From NCBI GenBank assembly GCA_963797605.1, contig CAWCPX010000002.1:347166-411165 (forward strand): a DNA stretch of 64,000 nt, written 5' to 3'. The translations under genes were made by a program, and so were the position numbers. Within the stretch, counting starts at the first letter, position 1. The number at the start of each line of letters is the position of its first letter. Shown here one piece after another: positions 18,258 to 26,677 of the stretch. Origin of the DNA: DASQPR01 sp963797605. GTDB lineage: Bacteria; Actinomycetota; Actinomycetes; Mycobacteriales; Micromonosporaceae. Under the pieces are notes generated by a model. The model did no database searches and was not told the DNA's origin. It saw nothing but the letters and a program-made list of their open reading frames with translations.

Positions 18258-19084
18258 TTGATTCGCCGGCGGAACGCCACGATCGATCCGATGACGGAGA
18301 CGACGAGGATTCCGACGCACCAGATCACGGCCTTGACGACGTCGTCGCCGATCGGGTGGCCGGCGAGGAGTGACCGGATCGATTCGATGATCGGGGTGCT
18401 GGGCTGGTTGCGCGCGAACCCGTGCAACCAGCTCGGCATCGTCGAGATCGGCACGAAGGCGCTGCTCGCGTACGGCAGGAACATGAAGACGAAGGTGAAG
18501 CCGTTCGCCGCCTCCGGTGTCGACGCGAGCAGCCCGACCGTCGCGGCGAGCCACGAGACCGCCGTCATGAAGAGCACGAGCACGCAGCCGACGCCCAGCC
18601 ACTGCAACGCCGACGCGTGCGGACGGAACCCGATCGCGAGACCGATGCCGAAGATGATCGCCGTGGAGACCAGGTTGCGGGCGACGCTCGCGACCACGTG
18701 ACCGGAGATCATCGAGGCGCCACCGATGTCCATCGAGCGGAACCGGTCGACGATGCCGCGCTTCATGTCGTCGCTGACTACGACGGCCGTGGTGGCCGAG
18801 CCGAACGCGGCGCACAGCAGGATCACGCCGGGCACGATGTAGGTCGCGTACCCGGTGCTCGTTTCGGTCCGGATGGCTCCACCGAAGAGGTAGACGAACA
18901 GCAGCATCAGCATCACCGGCAGCAGCAGCGACGTGATCAGAGCTTCGACGTTGCGCCGGGAGAGCCGCAGGCCACGTCCGATCATGATGACCATGTCGCG
19001 GAAGGGTGCCGACGGTCTCGCGGCGGGTACCGCGATCGTCCGTGATGGCGGCGGGGTGCGGGTGAGCGTGGCGGCGTCAGACAC
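18254..19084 (-). CDS. ABC-2 type transporter permease (DrrB-like)
   Basis: The 276-residue membrane protein has six hydrophobic segments from about residue 50 and the ABC-2 pattern (FVYLFGGAI, DMKRGIVDRFRSMDI, and FLPYASSAFVP near the end), as in daunorubicin-type DrrB exporters. The GTG start at 19084 lies inside the end of the ATPase gene (8-base overlap) with AAAGGAG before it. It pairs with the upstream ATPase to export a drug or lipid. Regulation by the divergent GntR-TetR protein is likely. Confidence 0.88.
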   Translation of the reverse strand: MSDAATLTRTPPPSRTIAVPAARPSAPFRDMVIMIGRGLRLSRRNVEALITSLLLPVMLMLLFVYLFGGAIRTETSTGYATYIVPGVILLCAAFGSATTAVVVSDDMKRGIVDRFRSMDIGGASMISGHVVASVARNLVSTAIIFGIGLAIGFRPHASALQWLGVGCVLVLFMTAVSWLAATVGLLASTPEAANGFTFVFMFLPYASSAFVPISTMPSWLHGFARNQPSTPIIESIRSLLAGHPIGDDVVKAVIWCVGILVVSVIGSIVAFRRRIN

Positions 19085-20052
19085 GGGAGATCTCCTTTGG
19101 CGCGGTGGCGGTGATGTTGTCGGTGGCGTGACCGGTCAGGGCGAGGAAGACGTCGTCGAGCGTTGCGTTGTGGATCGCGAACTCGGTGACGGCGATGCGC
19201 TGTGGATCGAGGTGGTCGAGAAGTGAACGGATGTGCGGCGCGGATCCATCCGTGGCGACGCCGAGCACCCGCCGGCCGCGGTCCCGGTGAATCGCGCGCG
19301 CACCGAGGTCATCCACGATGCTCTGCCAGGTGAGATCGTCCACAATGGTCATGTCCAGGCGCTGCTCGACGACCTGGCGCTTGAGGTCCGCGGCGGTGCC
19401 GTCGGCGATGATGCGGCCGCCCGCGAGCACGGCGACGCGGTCCGCCAGTTGATCCGCCTCTTCCAGGTATTGCGTGGTCAGCAGCACGGTCACGCCGGAT
19501 TTGGCAAGATCCGCGACGACCTGCCACATCATCTGCCGGCTCGGCAGGTCCAGCCCGGTGCTCGGCTCATCGAGGAAGACCACGCTCGGTTGGCCCACGA
19601 GCCCGGCGGCGAGATCGAGCCGGCGTCGCATGCCACCGGAGTAGGTGCCGACGCGGCGCGATCCGGCCTCGGTCAGGTCGAACTGGGCGAGCAACGCCGC
19701 CGCCCGTGCCTTCGCGCCGGAACGCGTCAGCCCCAGCAGGCGGCCCATCATGGTCAGGTTCTCGGCGCCGGTCTGTACGTCGTCGACGGCCGCGAACTGG
19801 CCGGTGAGGCTGATATGCCGGCGCACCTGACCGCGTTCGCGAAGCGATGTCGAAACCGGCGACCCGTGCATGGCCGGCGTCAGCTTGCCCGAGTGTGGCC
19901 AGGATGCGCACGAGCGTCGTCTTACCGGCACCGTTCGGCCCCAGAAGGGCGTGCACGCTGCCGGCCGGCACCCGGAGATCGATTCCGGCGAGAACCCGTA
20001 CGTCGCCGTACGACTTCATCAAGCCATTCGTTTCGATCGCTAGATCTGTCAT
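19077..20052 (-). CDS. ABC transporter ATP-binding protein (DrrA-like), one frameshift
   Basis: The ATPase of about 325 residues has Walker A GPNGAGKT (about 38-45), the Q-loop region ISLTGQFAAVDD, signature YSGGMRRRLD, Walker B VVFLDEPS and the D-loop/His region LLTTQYLEEAD, plus a DrrA C-terminal region. One base appears to be missing near 19830, where the text should read SRERGQVRRHISL. Both sides are otherwise intact. ATG at 20052 is preferred, with GGGAG 8 bases before it; GTG at 20055 is possible. It forms an operon with the permease. Confidence 0.85.
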
Positions 20053-20078
20053 CACGTCACTCCCGATGGGTCCGGTAT

Positions 20079-20102
20079 GGTGTACAAGGAATCCCGTACA
20101 CC
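20079..20102. promoter_or_regulatory. Operator-like inverted repeat, ABC exporter side
   Basis: GGTGTAC (20079-20085) and GTACACC (20096-20102) form a perfect 7-base inverted repeat with a 10-base centre. It lies just downstream of a predicted -10, where a bound repressor would block transcription of the ABC genes. Confidence 0.6.
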
Positions 20103-20129
20103 GTACGCACGGGTCCGAGATGCCGGCAA
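20100..20129 (-). promoter_or_regulatory. Predicted promoter of the ABC exporter operon
   Basis: On the minus strand TTGCCG (complement of 20124-20129), an 18-base spacer and TACGGT (complement of 20100-20105) form a reasonable sigma-70-type promoter. Its -10 overlaps the end of the GGTGTAC/GTACACC repeat. Confidence 0.45.
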
Positions 20130-20151
20130 TGACAGCGGCGGGAAGCGGCGC

Positions 20152-20231
20152 GCCGTACTAGTACACGTGGCACGATCTGAGCTCTTGAACTGGGAAAGGG
20201 TTCAGAGGCCGTGCCGCTGCCGTACTAGTAC
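20152..20231. promoter_or_regulatory. Nested dyad with two GTACTAGTAC palindromes
   Basis: The 13-base sequence GCCGTACTAGTAC occurs at 20152-20164 and again at 20219-20231; each copy contains the 10-base palindrome GTACTAGTAC. Between them are GGCACG (20169-20174) paired with CGTGCC (20210-20215), and CTCTTGAAC (20182-20190) paired with GTTCAGAG (20200-20207). The arrangement lies in the leader of the GntR-TetR gene and is probably autoregulatory. Confidence 0.6.
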
Positions 20232-20254
20232 GCCCCAAGCGAGAGGATGAGCAC

Positions 20255-21217
20255 ATGACCGAACCCGAGCCGCCCTACGTGCGGATCGCCAACGAGATCG
20301 AGCAGCGCATCCGCGACGGCGCGCTACACCCCGGCGACCGGGTGCCGTCGACGCGCCAGATCACGAAGGAGTGGGGCGTGGCGATCGCGACCGCGACCAA
20401 GGCGCTCGTGGAGTTGGGCGCTCGTGGCGCGGTGCGGCCGATCCCGGGCGTCGGCACGGTCGTCGCGGGTGAGGTGACGATCTCCGAGCGACCGGCGGCA
20501 CACGATTTGCCGACCATTCGGTCACGCGCCACGGCGCCCGAGGTCACTCGTGAGCGGATCATCATGACCGCCATCGAGATCGCTGACCTGGAAGGGATCG
20601 GCGCGCTGTCGATGCGGCGGATCGGCCTGAACATGAAGGTGCCGACGATGTCGCTCTACCGCTGGATCAGCAGCAAGGACGATCTCGTTGTCAGCATGAT
20701 GGATCACGTGATGGGTCGCGGCGACTGGCCTGCGCCGACCGGCGACTGGCGGGAGCAGCTGGAATACATCGCGTGGCGGCAGTGGGAGGGCTATCGCGAG
20801 CATCCGTGGCTCGCGCACGTGGTCTCGCTCACGCGGCCGCAGTTGGCGCCGGGAGCGATGCAGCACACGGAGTGGGTGCTGCGCGCGCTCGAACCGTTCG
20901 ACCTCGACAGCACGACCCGGATCTACATCGTGTTGACGCTGTTCGGCCACGTCAAGGGCGCCGCCAACGGTCTGGCGGCCGAACGCGAGGCGGAACGCGA
21001 AACCGGCTACGACATCGACGAGTACATGCAACGGACGGACGCGATCTTCGCCACGCACATCCAGTCCGGCCGGTTTCCGTCACTCGCGAAGATCGACGGA
21101 AACCCCGACGTCGATTTCGACCTGACCGATCTATTCGAGTTCGGGCTCCGGCTGGTCCTCGACGGCCTGGCCAAGTTGCTCGAAACGGCTGATGAACCGG
21201 TGGAGATCGATCGGTAG
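20255..21217 (+). CDS. GntR-TetR fusion transcriptional regulator
   Basis: The 320-residue protein has a GntR winged-helix DNA-binding domain (residues about 5-75, IANEIEQRIRDGALHPGDRV) followed by a complete TetR region. A second helix-turn-helix (about 95-145, IGLNMKVPTMSLYRWISSKD) leads into a TetR_C_1-type ligand-binding domain (150-300). This double-domain design is known among actinobacterial repressors beside drug exporters. GAGAGGATGAG precedes the ATG. It is divergent from the DrrAB-like operon and probably represses it until a ligand binds. It may recognise the two GTACTAGTAC palindromes upstream. Confidence 0.85.
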   Translation: MTEPEPPYVRIANEIEQRIRDGALHPGDRVPSTRQITKEWGVAIATATKALVELGARGAVRPIPGVGTVVAGEVTISERPAAHDLPTIRSRATAPEVTRERIIMTAIEIADLEGIGALSMRRIGLNMKVPTMSLYRWISSKDDLVVSMMDHVMGRGDWPAPTGDWREQLEYIAWRQWEGYREHPWLAHVVSLTRPQLAPGAMQHTEWVLRALEPFDLDSTTRIYIVLTLFGHVKGAANGLAAEREAERETGYDIDEYMQRTDAIFATHIQSGRFPSLAKIDGNPDVDFDLTDLFEFGLRLVLDGLAKLLETADEPVEIDR

Positions 21218-21275
21218 TCGATTGCCAGCACAATGATCGGCTGCGTAAGGTGGGCGCGAATCAGTATCGCTGATC

Positions 21276-24107
21276 ATGAACTACGGGGATGGCATGCGCG
21301 CTCTTCGAAGTCGTACCACCATGGGAATTTTCACTTCTATCTTGGTCGTCGCGGCGGGCGTGACGTTGTCGCCCAGCGCTGCGACCGCGGCCGGTGGATC
21401 GTTCATTTTCGCGAGTTCTCGCGGCGCTTGCAGCGTCTCGGGGCCCGGGCTTTCCGCCGCGGACCCTTATTGCAGTCTGCAATCCGCTCTCGATGCCGCC
21501 CAGCCCGGTGACACCGTGGTCGCGAACGGCGCGTTCGGCCCACTGACCGTTTCGCACTCCGGCACAACGGCGGCTCCGATCACCATCGAGGGCTTCATCT
21601 ACTACAACACCGGCTCGTACGTCATCGGCACGGACGCGGAAGGCACCGCCACGACGCCGGGCATCACCTTCACCGGAGTGCACGACGTCAACGTGCTCGC
21701 AGTCGAAGCGATCGGGGCCGCGACCAGCGCCATCTCGATCGTGCACTCCCATGACCTGACGCTGGACAGTGTCTCCATCGGTCTCGTGGGGCCCGACAGT
21801 CAGCACAGCGCCACCGAAATCGCGATCGACGGTCAGTCGTCGAACGTCACGCTGTCTCGCGTCCATGGCGCCATCGGGCCCGGGTCGGGAGTCGGCATCG
21901 CGGCCGGCGCCTCACACGTCATCGTCACGACGAGCGAGTTCAACAGCACAGCCGCCGACGCGATCTCGGTGGTCGGTGCGAGCGACATCGACATCACGAG
22001 CAACAGCCTGATCTCCCGATGCGGAAGCGCGGTGTCGTACACGTCGGGAGCATCCGGCGTGGTGGAGAACAACGTCGCGGAGGCCTCCGTCCCAACCTGC
22101 ACGGCGTCGGTGTCGGCGCTCACCGTCTCGGCCGACTCCGCCGCTGCCGTCACCACCGACTACAACGCGATCTCGGCTCCGGCTACCACAACGGCGTACA
22201 CATGGGCGGGCACGACGTACGCGACCGCCGCCGCCTTCGCCGCCGCGACCGGTCAGGGCCACCACGACATCGTGCAGTCGGCTCTGTTCCCGCTAAGCCA
22301 GCCGGTCGAGGGCTCGCCACTAATCGACTCCGCCGACGCGAACGCGCCCGGCGAACTGGCCACCGACTTCCAGCACAAGGCGCGGGCCGACGATCTTGAG
22401 GTCGTCAACGGCGGGAGTGGCTTCCACGACCGCGGACCGATCGAGCGGCAAGACGTCGTGACCTGGAGCTATCCGACCGGTGCGGCCGGCCTGGCTCCGT
22501 TCACGGCACCGGTCCCGATCCCCAGCGCCTGGACGCCGTTGACGACCACGATCGACTTCGGCGACGGCTCCACTCCGCTCAAGGACGTAACCGGTGTCAC
22601 CTCTCACGTCTATGCGACGCCGGGCACCTACGTCGGCGCCATCAGCGCGACCGGCACTGACGGCGTGAAGGGCGGCTACGGTTTTACTACCGTCGTCGAG
22701 ACGGCATCGGCGCCGCAGTCGACGGTGGTAGCGACCCGGACGATCACCGATGACTCCTTCGGGGTTCTGGCGGGGTCGATATCGTTCACGATGCCGCCGA
22801 TCGCCGACCAGTTCGAGGTGCAGAATCAGACCCTTGACTTCGGTGATGGCACGTCGGTTCAGGGCGTCCTCCTGAGCTCCTTCCCCCACCAGTACGCGGC
22901 GGCGGGCACCTACACGGCGACGTTGACCGATACTGATTTCCTGGGCCGCACCACGTCGACGACGACCGCGGTGACGGCCGCGCTCGGATTCCAGCCTGTC
23001 CCGGCGGTGCGCGACTATGACAGCCGCACGGCACTCTCCCAGCAGATCCCGGCCGGTGGCGTCGTGAAGCTGTCGGCCTCGCAACTCAACGCGGACACGC
23101 TCAACTACGCGGGCGAGGCAGTCGTGATCGGTGTCACGGCGTCGGGTGAAGCGAAATCGGGATTCCTTACCGTCTACCCGGACGGGACGACCCGGCCCAA
23201 CGTCTCCACCGTCAACTTCGCGGCTGGCCAGACCATCGCCAACCAGACGACCACGTTGCTGGGCAGCAACGGATCCGTCGACTTCTACAACGGCAGCGCC
23301 GGCCCGATTGATCTGATCGTCGACACGTACGGCACCCATGCGGTGGCTGTGCCGGCGAACACGTACGTGCCGGTCAGCCCGGTCCGGGTCCTCGACACGC
23401 GAGTTGGACTTGGCGCCGCGGCCGCTCCGGTGGCCGGTGGACACACGATCGGCGTCGGGATGGGCGCCGCGGTGCCGTTGAACGCGAACTCCGTGATCGT
23501 CAACGTGACCACGACGAACGCGAAGAGTGCGGGCTATCTGAAGGCGTACGAGTCCGGCGTCGCGGTCACCCCGGCGTCGGCGTCCAACTGGGCGGCGGGC
23601 GGCACGGTGTCGAACCTTGTCGTGGTGCCGCTCGGCGCCGACGGAAAGATCAACTTGTTCAACGGCGGCACCGGTTCGGCTGACTTCATCACCGACGTTG
23701 TCGGCTTCTACGCAAACGGTGGCACGCAGGCGCTCTACCTGCCGTCATCGCCCGCGCGGGTGCTGGACACGCGCAACGGCACGGGTACCGGCGTCACCGC
23801 GAAGATCGGCGCCGGCCAGACGATCACGTTGCATCTGACCGGCGCGAACGGGGTCGCAGCGGTCGGCACGAAGGCGGTGTCGTTGAACCTGACGGCCTTG
23901 AACGGCGGCGGATCGGGCTGGCTGACGCTCTACCCTGACGGCGCGACCCGACCAGTGGCGTCGAGCCTCAACTACGTCGCCGGCAACGCGATCGCGAACG
24001 CCACGATCATGCCGGTCGGCGCCGACGGATCGGTGCAGATCTACAACGGCGGCACGACGGCCGTGGACGTCATCGCCGACCTAACCGGCAGCTACTACAG
24101 CAACTAG
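21276..24107 (+). CDS. Secreted parallel beta-helix / PKD protein with three DTR modules
   Basis: The 943-residue protein has a signal peptide (cut near ATAAG), a right-handed parallel beta-helix (about residues 45-330, pectate-lyase-like repeats), two PKD-like domains (about 395-570) with ATPGTY and AAAGTYTATLTD strands, and then three C-terminal DTR modules of about 115 residues. The last two modules start VRVLDTR and ARVLDTR and end DVVGFY and DLTGSYY; the first is divergent (YDSR). ATG 21294 has GGGGATGG before it and may be the true start. The protein is likely secreted, perhaps polysaccharide-binding or -degrading; no catalytic residues are recognised. Confidence 0.8.
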   Translation: MNYGDGMRALRSRTTMGIFTSILVVAAGVTLSPSAATAAGGSFIFASSRGACSVSGPGLSAADPYCSLQSALDAAQPGDTVVANGAFGPLTVSHSGTTAAPITIEGFIYYNTGSYVIGTDAEGTATTPGITFTGVHDVNVLAVEAIGAATSAISIVHSHDLTLDSVSIGLVGPDSQHSATEIAIDGQSSNVTLSRVHGAIGPGSGVGIAAGASHVIVTTSEFNSTAADAISVVGASDIDITSNSLISRCGSAVSYTSGASGVVENNVAEASVPTCTASVSALTVSADSAAAVTTDYNAISAPATTTAYTWAGTTYATAAAFAAATGQGHHDIVQSALFPLSQPVEGSPLIDSADANAPGELATDFQHKARADDLEVVNGGSGFHDRGPIERQDVVTWSYPTGAAGLAPFTAPVPIPSAWTPLTTTIDFGDGSTPLKDVTGVTSHVYATPGTYVGAISATGTDGVKGGYGFTTVVETASAPQSTVVATRTITDDSFGVLAGSISFTMPPIADQFEVQNQTLDFGDGTSVQGVLLSSFPHQYAAAGTYTATLTDTDFLGRTTSTTTAVTAALGFQPVPAVRDYDSRTALSQQIPAGGVVKLSASQLNADTLNYAGEAVVIGVTASGEAKSGFLTVYPDGTTRPNVSTVNFAAGQTIANQTTTLLGSNGSVDFYNGSAGPIDLIVDTYGTHAVAVPANTYVPVSPVRVLDTRVGLGAAAAPVAGGHTIGVGMGAAVPLNANSVIVNVTTTNAKSAGYLKAYESGVAVTPASASNWAAGGTVSNLVVVPLGADGKINLFNGGTGSADFITDVVGFYANGGTQALYLPSSPARVLDTRNGTGTGVTAKIGAGQTITLHLTGANGVAAVGTKAVSLNLTALNGGGSGWLTLYPDGATRPVASSLNYVAGNAIANATIMPVGADGSVQIYNGGTTAVDVIADLTGSYYSN

Positions 24108-24111
24108 GGTC

Positions 24112-24171
24112 TGCGGATCTTGCGAGTTACGGGCCTCCTACGATGGGGGCTCGTAACCCGCAAGATCCGCA
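24112..24171 (+). terminator. Very long hairpin terminator
   Basis: An inverted repeat with 24-base arms and two mismatches (24112-24135 and 24148-24171) flanks a 12-base loop, directly after the stop of the beta-helix gene. A short T-containing tail (AAATCTTG) follows. Confidence 0.85.
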
Positions 24172-24297
24172 AATCTTGTGAACGCGACCCTCGGCCTTCG
24201 CCCGGACCAGGATGGCTTTCGCGAGGTTGCCGTCATAGTGGGACGCGTCCCACAGGTAGGTGACCTGGCCAGCGGCGCTTGCTTCCACGTTCGTCAC
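24127..24297 (-). pseudogene. 5' fragment of a gene, possibly lysozyme-like
   Basis: On the minus strand, AGGGAG lies 4 bases before a GTG at 24297. The frame reads VTNVEASAAGQVTYLWDASHYDG, continues with NLAKAILVRAKAEGRVHK, then runs into the terminator of the neighbouring gene and stops at 24127. The LWDASHYDG/AEGRVHK pattern recalls the start of GH25-type lysozymes, but the match is from memory and weak. It looks like a truncated gene start. The 16-base palindrome at 24238-24253 is part of this coding stretch. Confidence 0.35.
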
Positions 24298-24474
24298 AGG
24301 ACTCCCTGTGGTCGGACAGAATCACTGCGCTATTTCATCGGATCTCCGCGCCGATGCCAACACTTTCGGGGCATTAGTCCGATTTCTGACAAGGCGCGCC
24401 CGGATCGCCGTGGATTGAAATTTCGCGCACGGGGTAACGGTCTGGCAACGCACCTTGTAGGGAGGACGAACGTC

Positions 24475-25119
24475 ATGTTTGGAAGACAATCTTCGACAGC
24501 AGCGGTTCTCGACGACACGGTCGCGGACGAACGCACCGGCGACGTGGCCGCGACCGATACCGTGCCCGTCGTTGACGAGCCGACGGTCGAGCGCCGCGAG
24601 GCGAAAGCCGCTCGTGATGCGGCGGCAGAACAGGCCGCCGCGGACGCGAACGCCGACGCCGACCGCACCGAACGCATCATGACCAAGCCCAAGCGAGCCG
24701 GCTGGCGCAGTGCCACGCCCGAGCGCGAGCCGGTCGTGGACGAGTCCGCCGACAAGGCGGTCGTCGCCGAGCCGATGCCGCCGAGAGGGTGGGCGCACGT
24801 CAGCATGCTCGCCTCATTGAGCCTGATCGCGGGCACGCTCGCGGTGGCGGCAACGTTGACCGGCCTGCTGGCGCCGGTGGGCTTCGCGGCCGGCATCGTC
24901 GCCGCGCTGCTGGGCATCTTCGCGCTCCCGGGTCTGCGTCGGCGCAACGTCACCGGCCACGGCCTGATGGTGCTCGGCATCCTCTTCGGTGCCTTCGCGA
25001 TCGTGCTGAGCCTGCTCGCGATCAACGGTGATATCTCGTGGCTGAGCAGCAAGACCGACGAGATCGCGAAGGTGCACAACTGGCTCAACGACAACATGCA
25101 CTGGCTGCGTCGCTGGTAG
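24475..25119 (+). CDS. Membrane protein with charged N-terminal tail (DUF4190-like)
   Basis: The 214-residue protein has a long Ala/Glu/Arg-rich, probably disordered cytoplasmic region (1-105), then three hydrophobic segments (about 108-130, 133-150 and 160-182) with PGLRRRNVTGHGLMVLGI between them, a pattern seen in DUF4190-type proteins, and a short amphipathic tail. GGGAGGACG before the ATG at 24475 fixes the start. Function unknown. Confidence 0.7.
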   Translation: MFGRQSSTAAVLDDTVADERTGDVAATDTVPVVDEPTVERREAKAARDAAAEQAAADANADADRTERIMTKPKRAGWRSATPEREPVVDESADKAVVAEPMPPRGWAHVSMLASLSLIAGTLAVAATLTGLLAPVGFAAGIVAALLGIFALPGLRRRNVTGHGLMVLGILFGAFAIVLSLLAINGDISWLSSKTDEIAKVHNWLNDNMHWLRRW

Positions 25120-25137
25120 GTCAAAGATCAAGCGCTT

Positions 25138-25171
25138 ATCCGGGGTACGGCCAGCCGGCCGTGCCCCGGAT
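25138..25171 (+). terminator. Hairpin terminator
   Basis: Arms at 25138-25152 and 25157-25171 (ATCCGGGGtACGGCC / GGCCGTgCCCCGGAT) form a 15-base stem with one mismatch and a 4-base loop, 18 bases after the membrane protein stop. Confidence 0.75.
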
Positions 25172-25192
25172 CTGTCGTCGCCCGGAAATGCC

Positions 25193-25198
25193 TATAGT
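25193..25198 (+). promoter_or_regulatory. -10 box TATAGT, leaderless start
   Basis: TATAGT ends 6 bases before the ATG at 25205, so the transcript would begin at or one base from the start codon. No ribosome-binding site is present. Confidence 0.6.
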
Positions 25199-25204
25199 CG
25201 AGCC

Positions 25205-25678
25205 ATGCCGAGCATCGCCAGCGCCGAGGTTGTTTCCCGTGACCGACTTCTCGAATTCGTCCGTCCGCGCCATCGCATGACGTTGATGACGACCCGGCGC
25301 GATGGTCGCCCGCAGATCTCACCGGTGACCGGGGGCGTCGACGAGGAGGGCCGCATCGTGATCGCGACCTATCCGGACCGAGCGAAGTCGGTGAACCTCC
25401 GCCGGGATCCGTCCGCGACCGTGCTCGTGCACTCCGATGACTGGGGTGGTGCGTACGTGCAGGTCGACGGCATCGCGGAGGTGCTCGACATGCCGAATCG
25501 GGAGACCGAGGACGCGCTGGTGGAGTACTTCCGCTGCATCTCCGGCGAGCACTCCGACTGGGCCGAATACCGCGAAGCGATGCGTCGCCAGGGGAAGTCG
25601 TTGATCCGGATCGACGTAACGCGATGGGGGCCGATCGCTACCGGTGGATTTCCGGCGGATCGAGCCCCCAGTCGTTGA
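25205..25678 (+). CDS. PPOX-class, probably F420-dependent, oxidoreductase
   Basis: The 157-residue protein is a split-barrel flavin/F420-binding enzyme. It shows the MTTRRDGRPQISPV strand, the DRAKSVNLRRDP loop with basic residues expected for phosphate binding, and a WGGAYVQVDGIAEV strand. Such actinobacterial enzymes reduce diverse small molecules with F420H2; the substrate is not predictable. The start codon follows a leaderless -10. Confidence 0.85.
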   Translation: MPSIASAEVVSRDRLLEFVRPRHRMTLMTTRRDGRPQISPVTGGVDEEGRIVIATYPDRAKSVNLRRDPSATVLVHSDDWGGAYVQVDGIAEVLDMPNRETEDALVEYFRCISGEHSDWAEYREAMRRQGKSLIRIDVTRWGPIATGGFPADRAPSR

Positions 25679-25693
25679 GGTGCGTGTCTCGCG

Positions 25694-25828
25694 TCAGGTC
25701 CGCTTAGCGAAGAAGCTGATCACCCAGACGACGAACACCACGATGGCCACCCACCAGAGGGCGTGAACGACGAAGCCCAGGCCACCCAGCACCAGGGCCA
25801 ACAGCAGAATCAGCAGCAACAGTCCCAT
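25694..25828 (-). CDS. 44-residue hydrophobic membrane protein (Lmo0937-like)
   Basis: MGLLLLILLLALVLGGLGF begins a peptide made of two hydrophobic helices and a short basic end (FFAKRT). AAGGAGG is placed ideally before the ATG at 25828, showing it is translated. It resembles the small Lmo0937-type hydrophobic proteins found in stress regulons. It lies downstream of, and on the same strand as, the OhrR-like gene, 66 bases apart. Confidence 0.8.
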   Translation of the reverse strand: MGLLLLILLLALVLGGLGFVVHALWWVAIVVFVVWVISFFAKRT

Positions 25829-25894
25829 GATTGGTTCCTCCTTGAACCAACCCATACCCGGAACCGCATCGGCGCAATCCTGCCGCCGCACCGA

Positions 25895-26335
25895 CTAATC
25901 AGCGCGAGACGCGGCGATCACGCGGGTCAGCACCTGCTGCAGGTGCTCGAGTTCGTCGAGGCCCAAATCGAGCCGCTGCATCATGGCGGCCGGGATCTTC
26001 TCGGCTTCGCTACGCAACGCGACACCGGCCGGCGTCAGCGTCACCGCGAGTTGCCTTTCGTCACTCGGGTCTCGCTCGCGACGCACGTAACCAGCCGCCT
26101 CCAAGCGCTTGAGCAGCGGCGACAGGGTGCCCGGGTCGAGCTGCAGCAGCCCGCTGATGGCCTTCACGGTCAGCGGTGAGTCGCCCCACAGCGCCAGCAT
26201 CACCAGGTATTGCGGGTGAGTGAGGCCCATCGGCTCCAGCAACGGCCGGTAGAGGGCGACGACGTTGCGCGACGCCACCGAAAGCGCGAAGCAGACCTGA
26301 CGCTCCAGGGCCAACGGGTCGGTGGAGGTTGGCAT
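25895..26335 (-). CDS. MarR/OhrR-family regulator
   Basis: The 146-residue regulator has the OhrR hallmark QVCFALSVASRNV, with a single reactive cysteine at about residue 15, and GLTHPQYLVMLALW. The winged helix spans about 50-110. OhrR proteins sense organic hydroperoxides through that Cys and release DNA. The start at 26335 is preferred over 26509 because the upstream extension is not OhrR-like. A palindrome lies in the divergent gap. No ohr peroxidase gene is adjacent; the regulated genes may be the regulator itself and the small gene at 26442. Confidence 0.82.
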   Translation of the reverse strand: MPTSTDPLALERQVCFALSVASRNVVALYRPLLEPMGLTHPQYLVMLALWGDSPLTVKAISGLLQLDPGTLSPLLKRLEAAGYVRRERDPSDERQLAVTLTPAGVALRSEAEKIPAAMMQRLDLGLDELEHLQQVLTRVIAASRAD

Positions 26336-26359
26336 GCCGAAATCGTACACGACGGGACT

Positions 26360-26397
26360 GGTACACCAATGATTGGTGTGCAAATTATTGGTGTACC
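26360..26397. promoter_or_regulatory. OhrR/MarR operator palindromes
   Basis: ACACCAAT (26363-26370), one base, ATTGGTGT (26372-26379) form one palindrome. GGTACACCAAT (26360-26370) also pairs perfectly with ATTGGTGTACC (26387-26397). Three half-sites in 38 bases between divergent genes indicate cooperative binding. Confidence 0.7.
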
Positions 26398-26441
26398 GTG
26401 TGATGAGATACGTTCGCCTCGATCGGATACGGAGTAGGACC

Positions 26442-26648
26442 ATGTTTGGACGGAAAGCGCGCGCTGCCAGGGACAACGGCGACAGCCGCATCGGTTCGGC
26501 GATGTTCACCGTCTTCGGGCCCGCGTCGGTCGAGGGCGCGCTTCAGGGCCACTCGCCCGAGGCCCGCGCCCACTGGAAGAACCGTGTCGCCGCCAACAAG
26601 CGTGCCCGCGCGGAGGCCCGAGGCCAAAAGGAAGCCGACCGCCGCTAA
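26442..26648 (+). CDS. Small basic protein, unknown
   Basis: The 68-residue protein starts MFGRKARAARDNGDSRIGSA and has a basic, helical C terminus (HWKNRVAANKRARAEARGQK). GGAGTAGGACC precedes the ATG. It is divergent from the OhrR-like gene and shares its operator region, so it may be peroxide-responsive. No family is recognised. Confidence 0.6.
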   Translation: MFGRKARAARDNGDSRIGSAMFTVFGPASVEGALQGHSPEARAHWKNRVAANKRARAEARGQKEADRR

Positions 26649-26677
26649 CAATCGCCACTAGCGAGCCGATGTGCCGG

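Noticed and set aside
20152..20231. Small inverted-repeat transposon (MITE)
   Set aside because: The outer copies are direct as well as palindromic, no target-site duplication is evident, and the position before a regulator gene fits operators better.
22320..23444. Long minus-strand open frame of 374 codons inside the beta-helix/PKD gene
   Set aside because: It is the antisense shadow of a well-supported gene. Its product is Arg/Gly/Asp-rich, typical of a reverse-complement reading of high-GC DNA, and it has no start signal.
24238..24253. Perfect 16-base palindrome as a regulator operator for the 24475 gene
   Set aside because: It is more than 220 bases from the start codon and is explained by codons of a truncated minus-strand gene.
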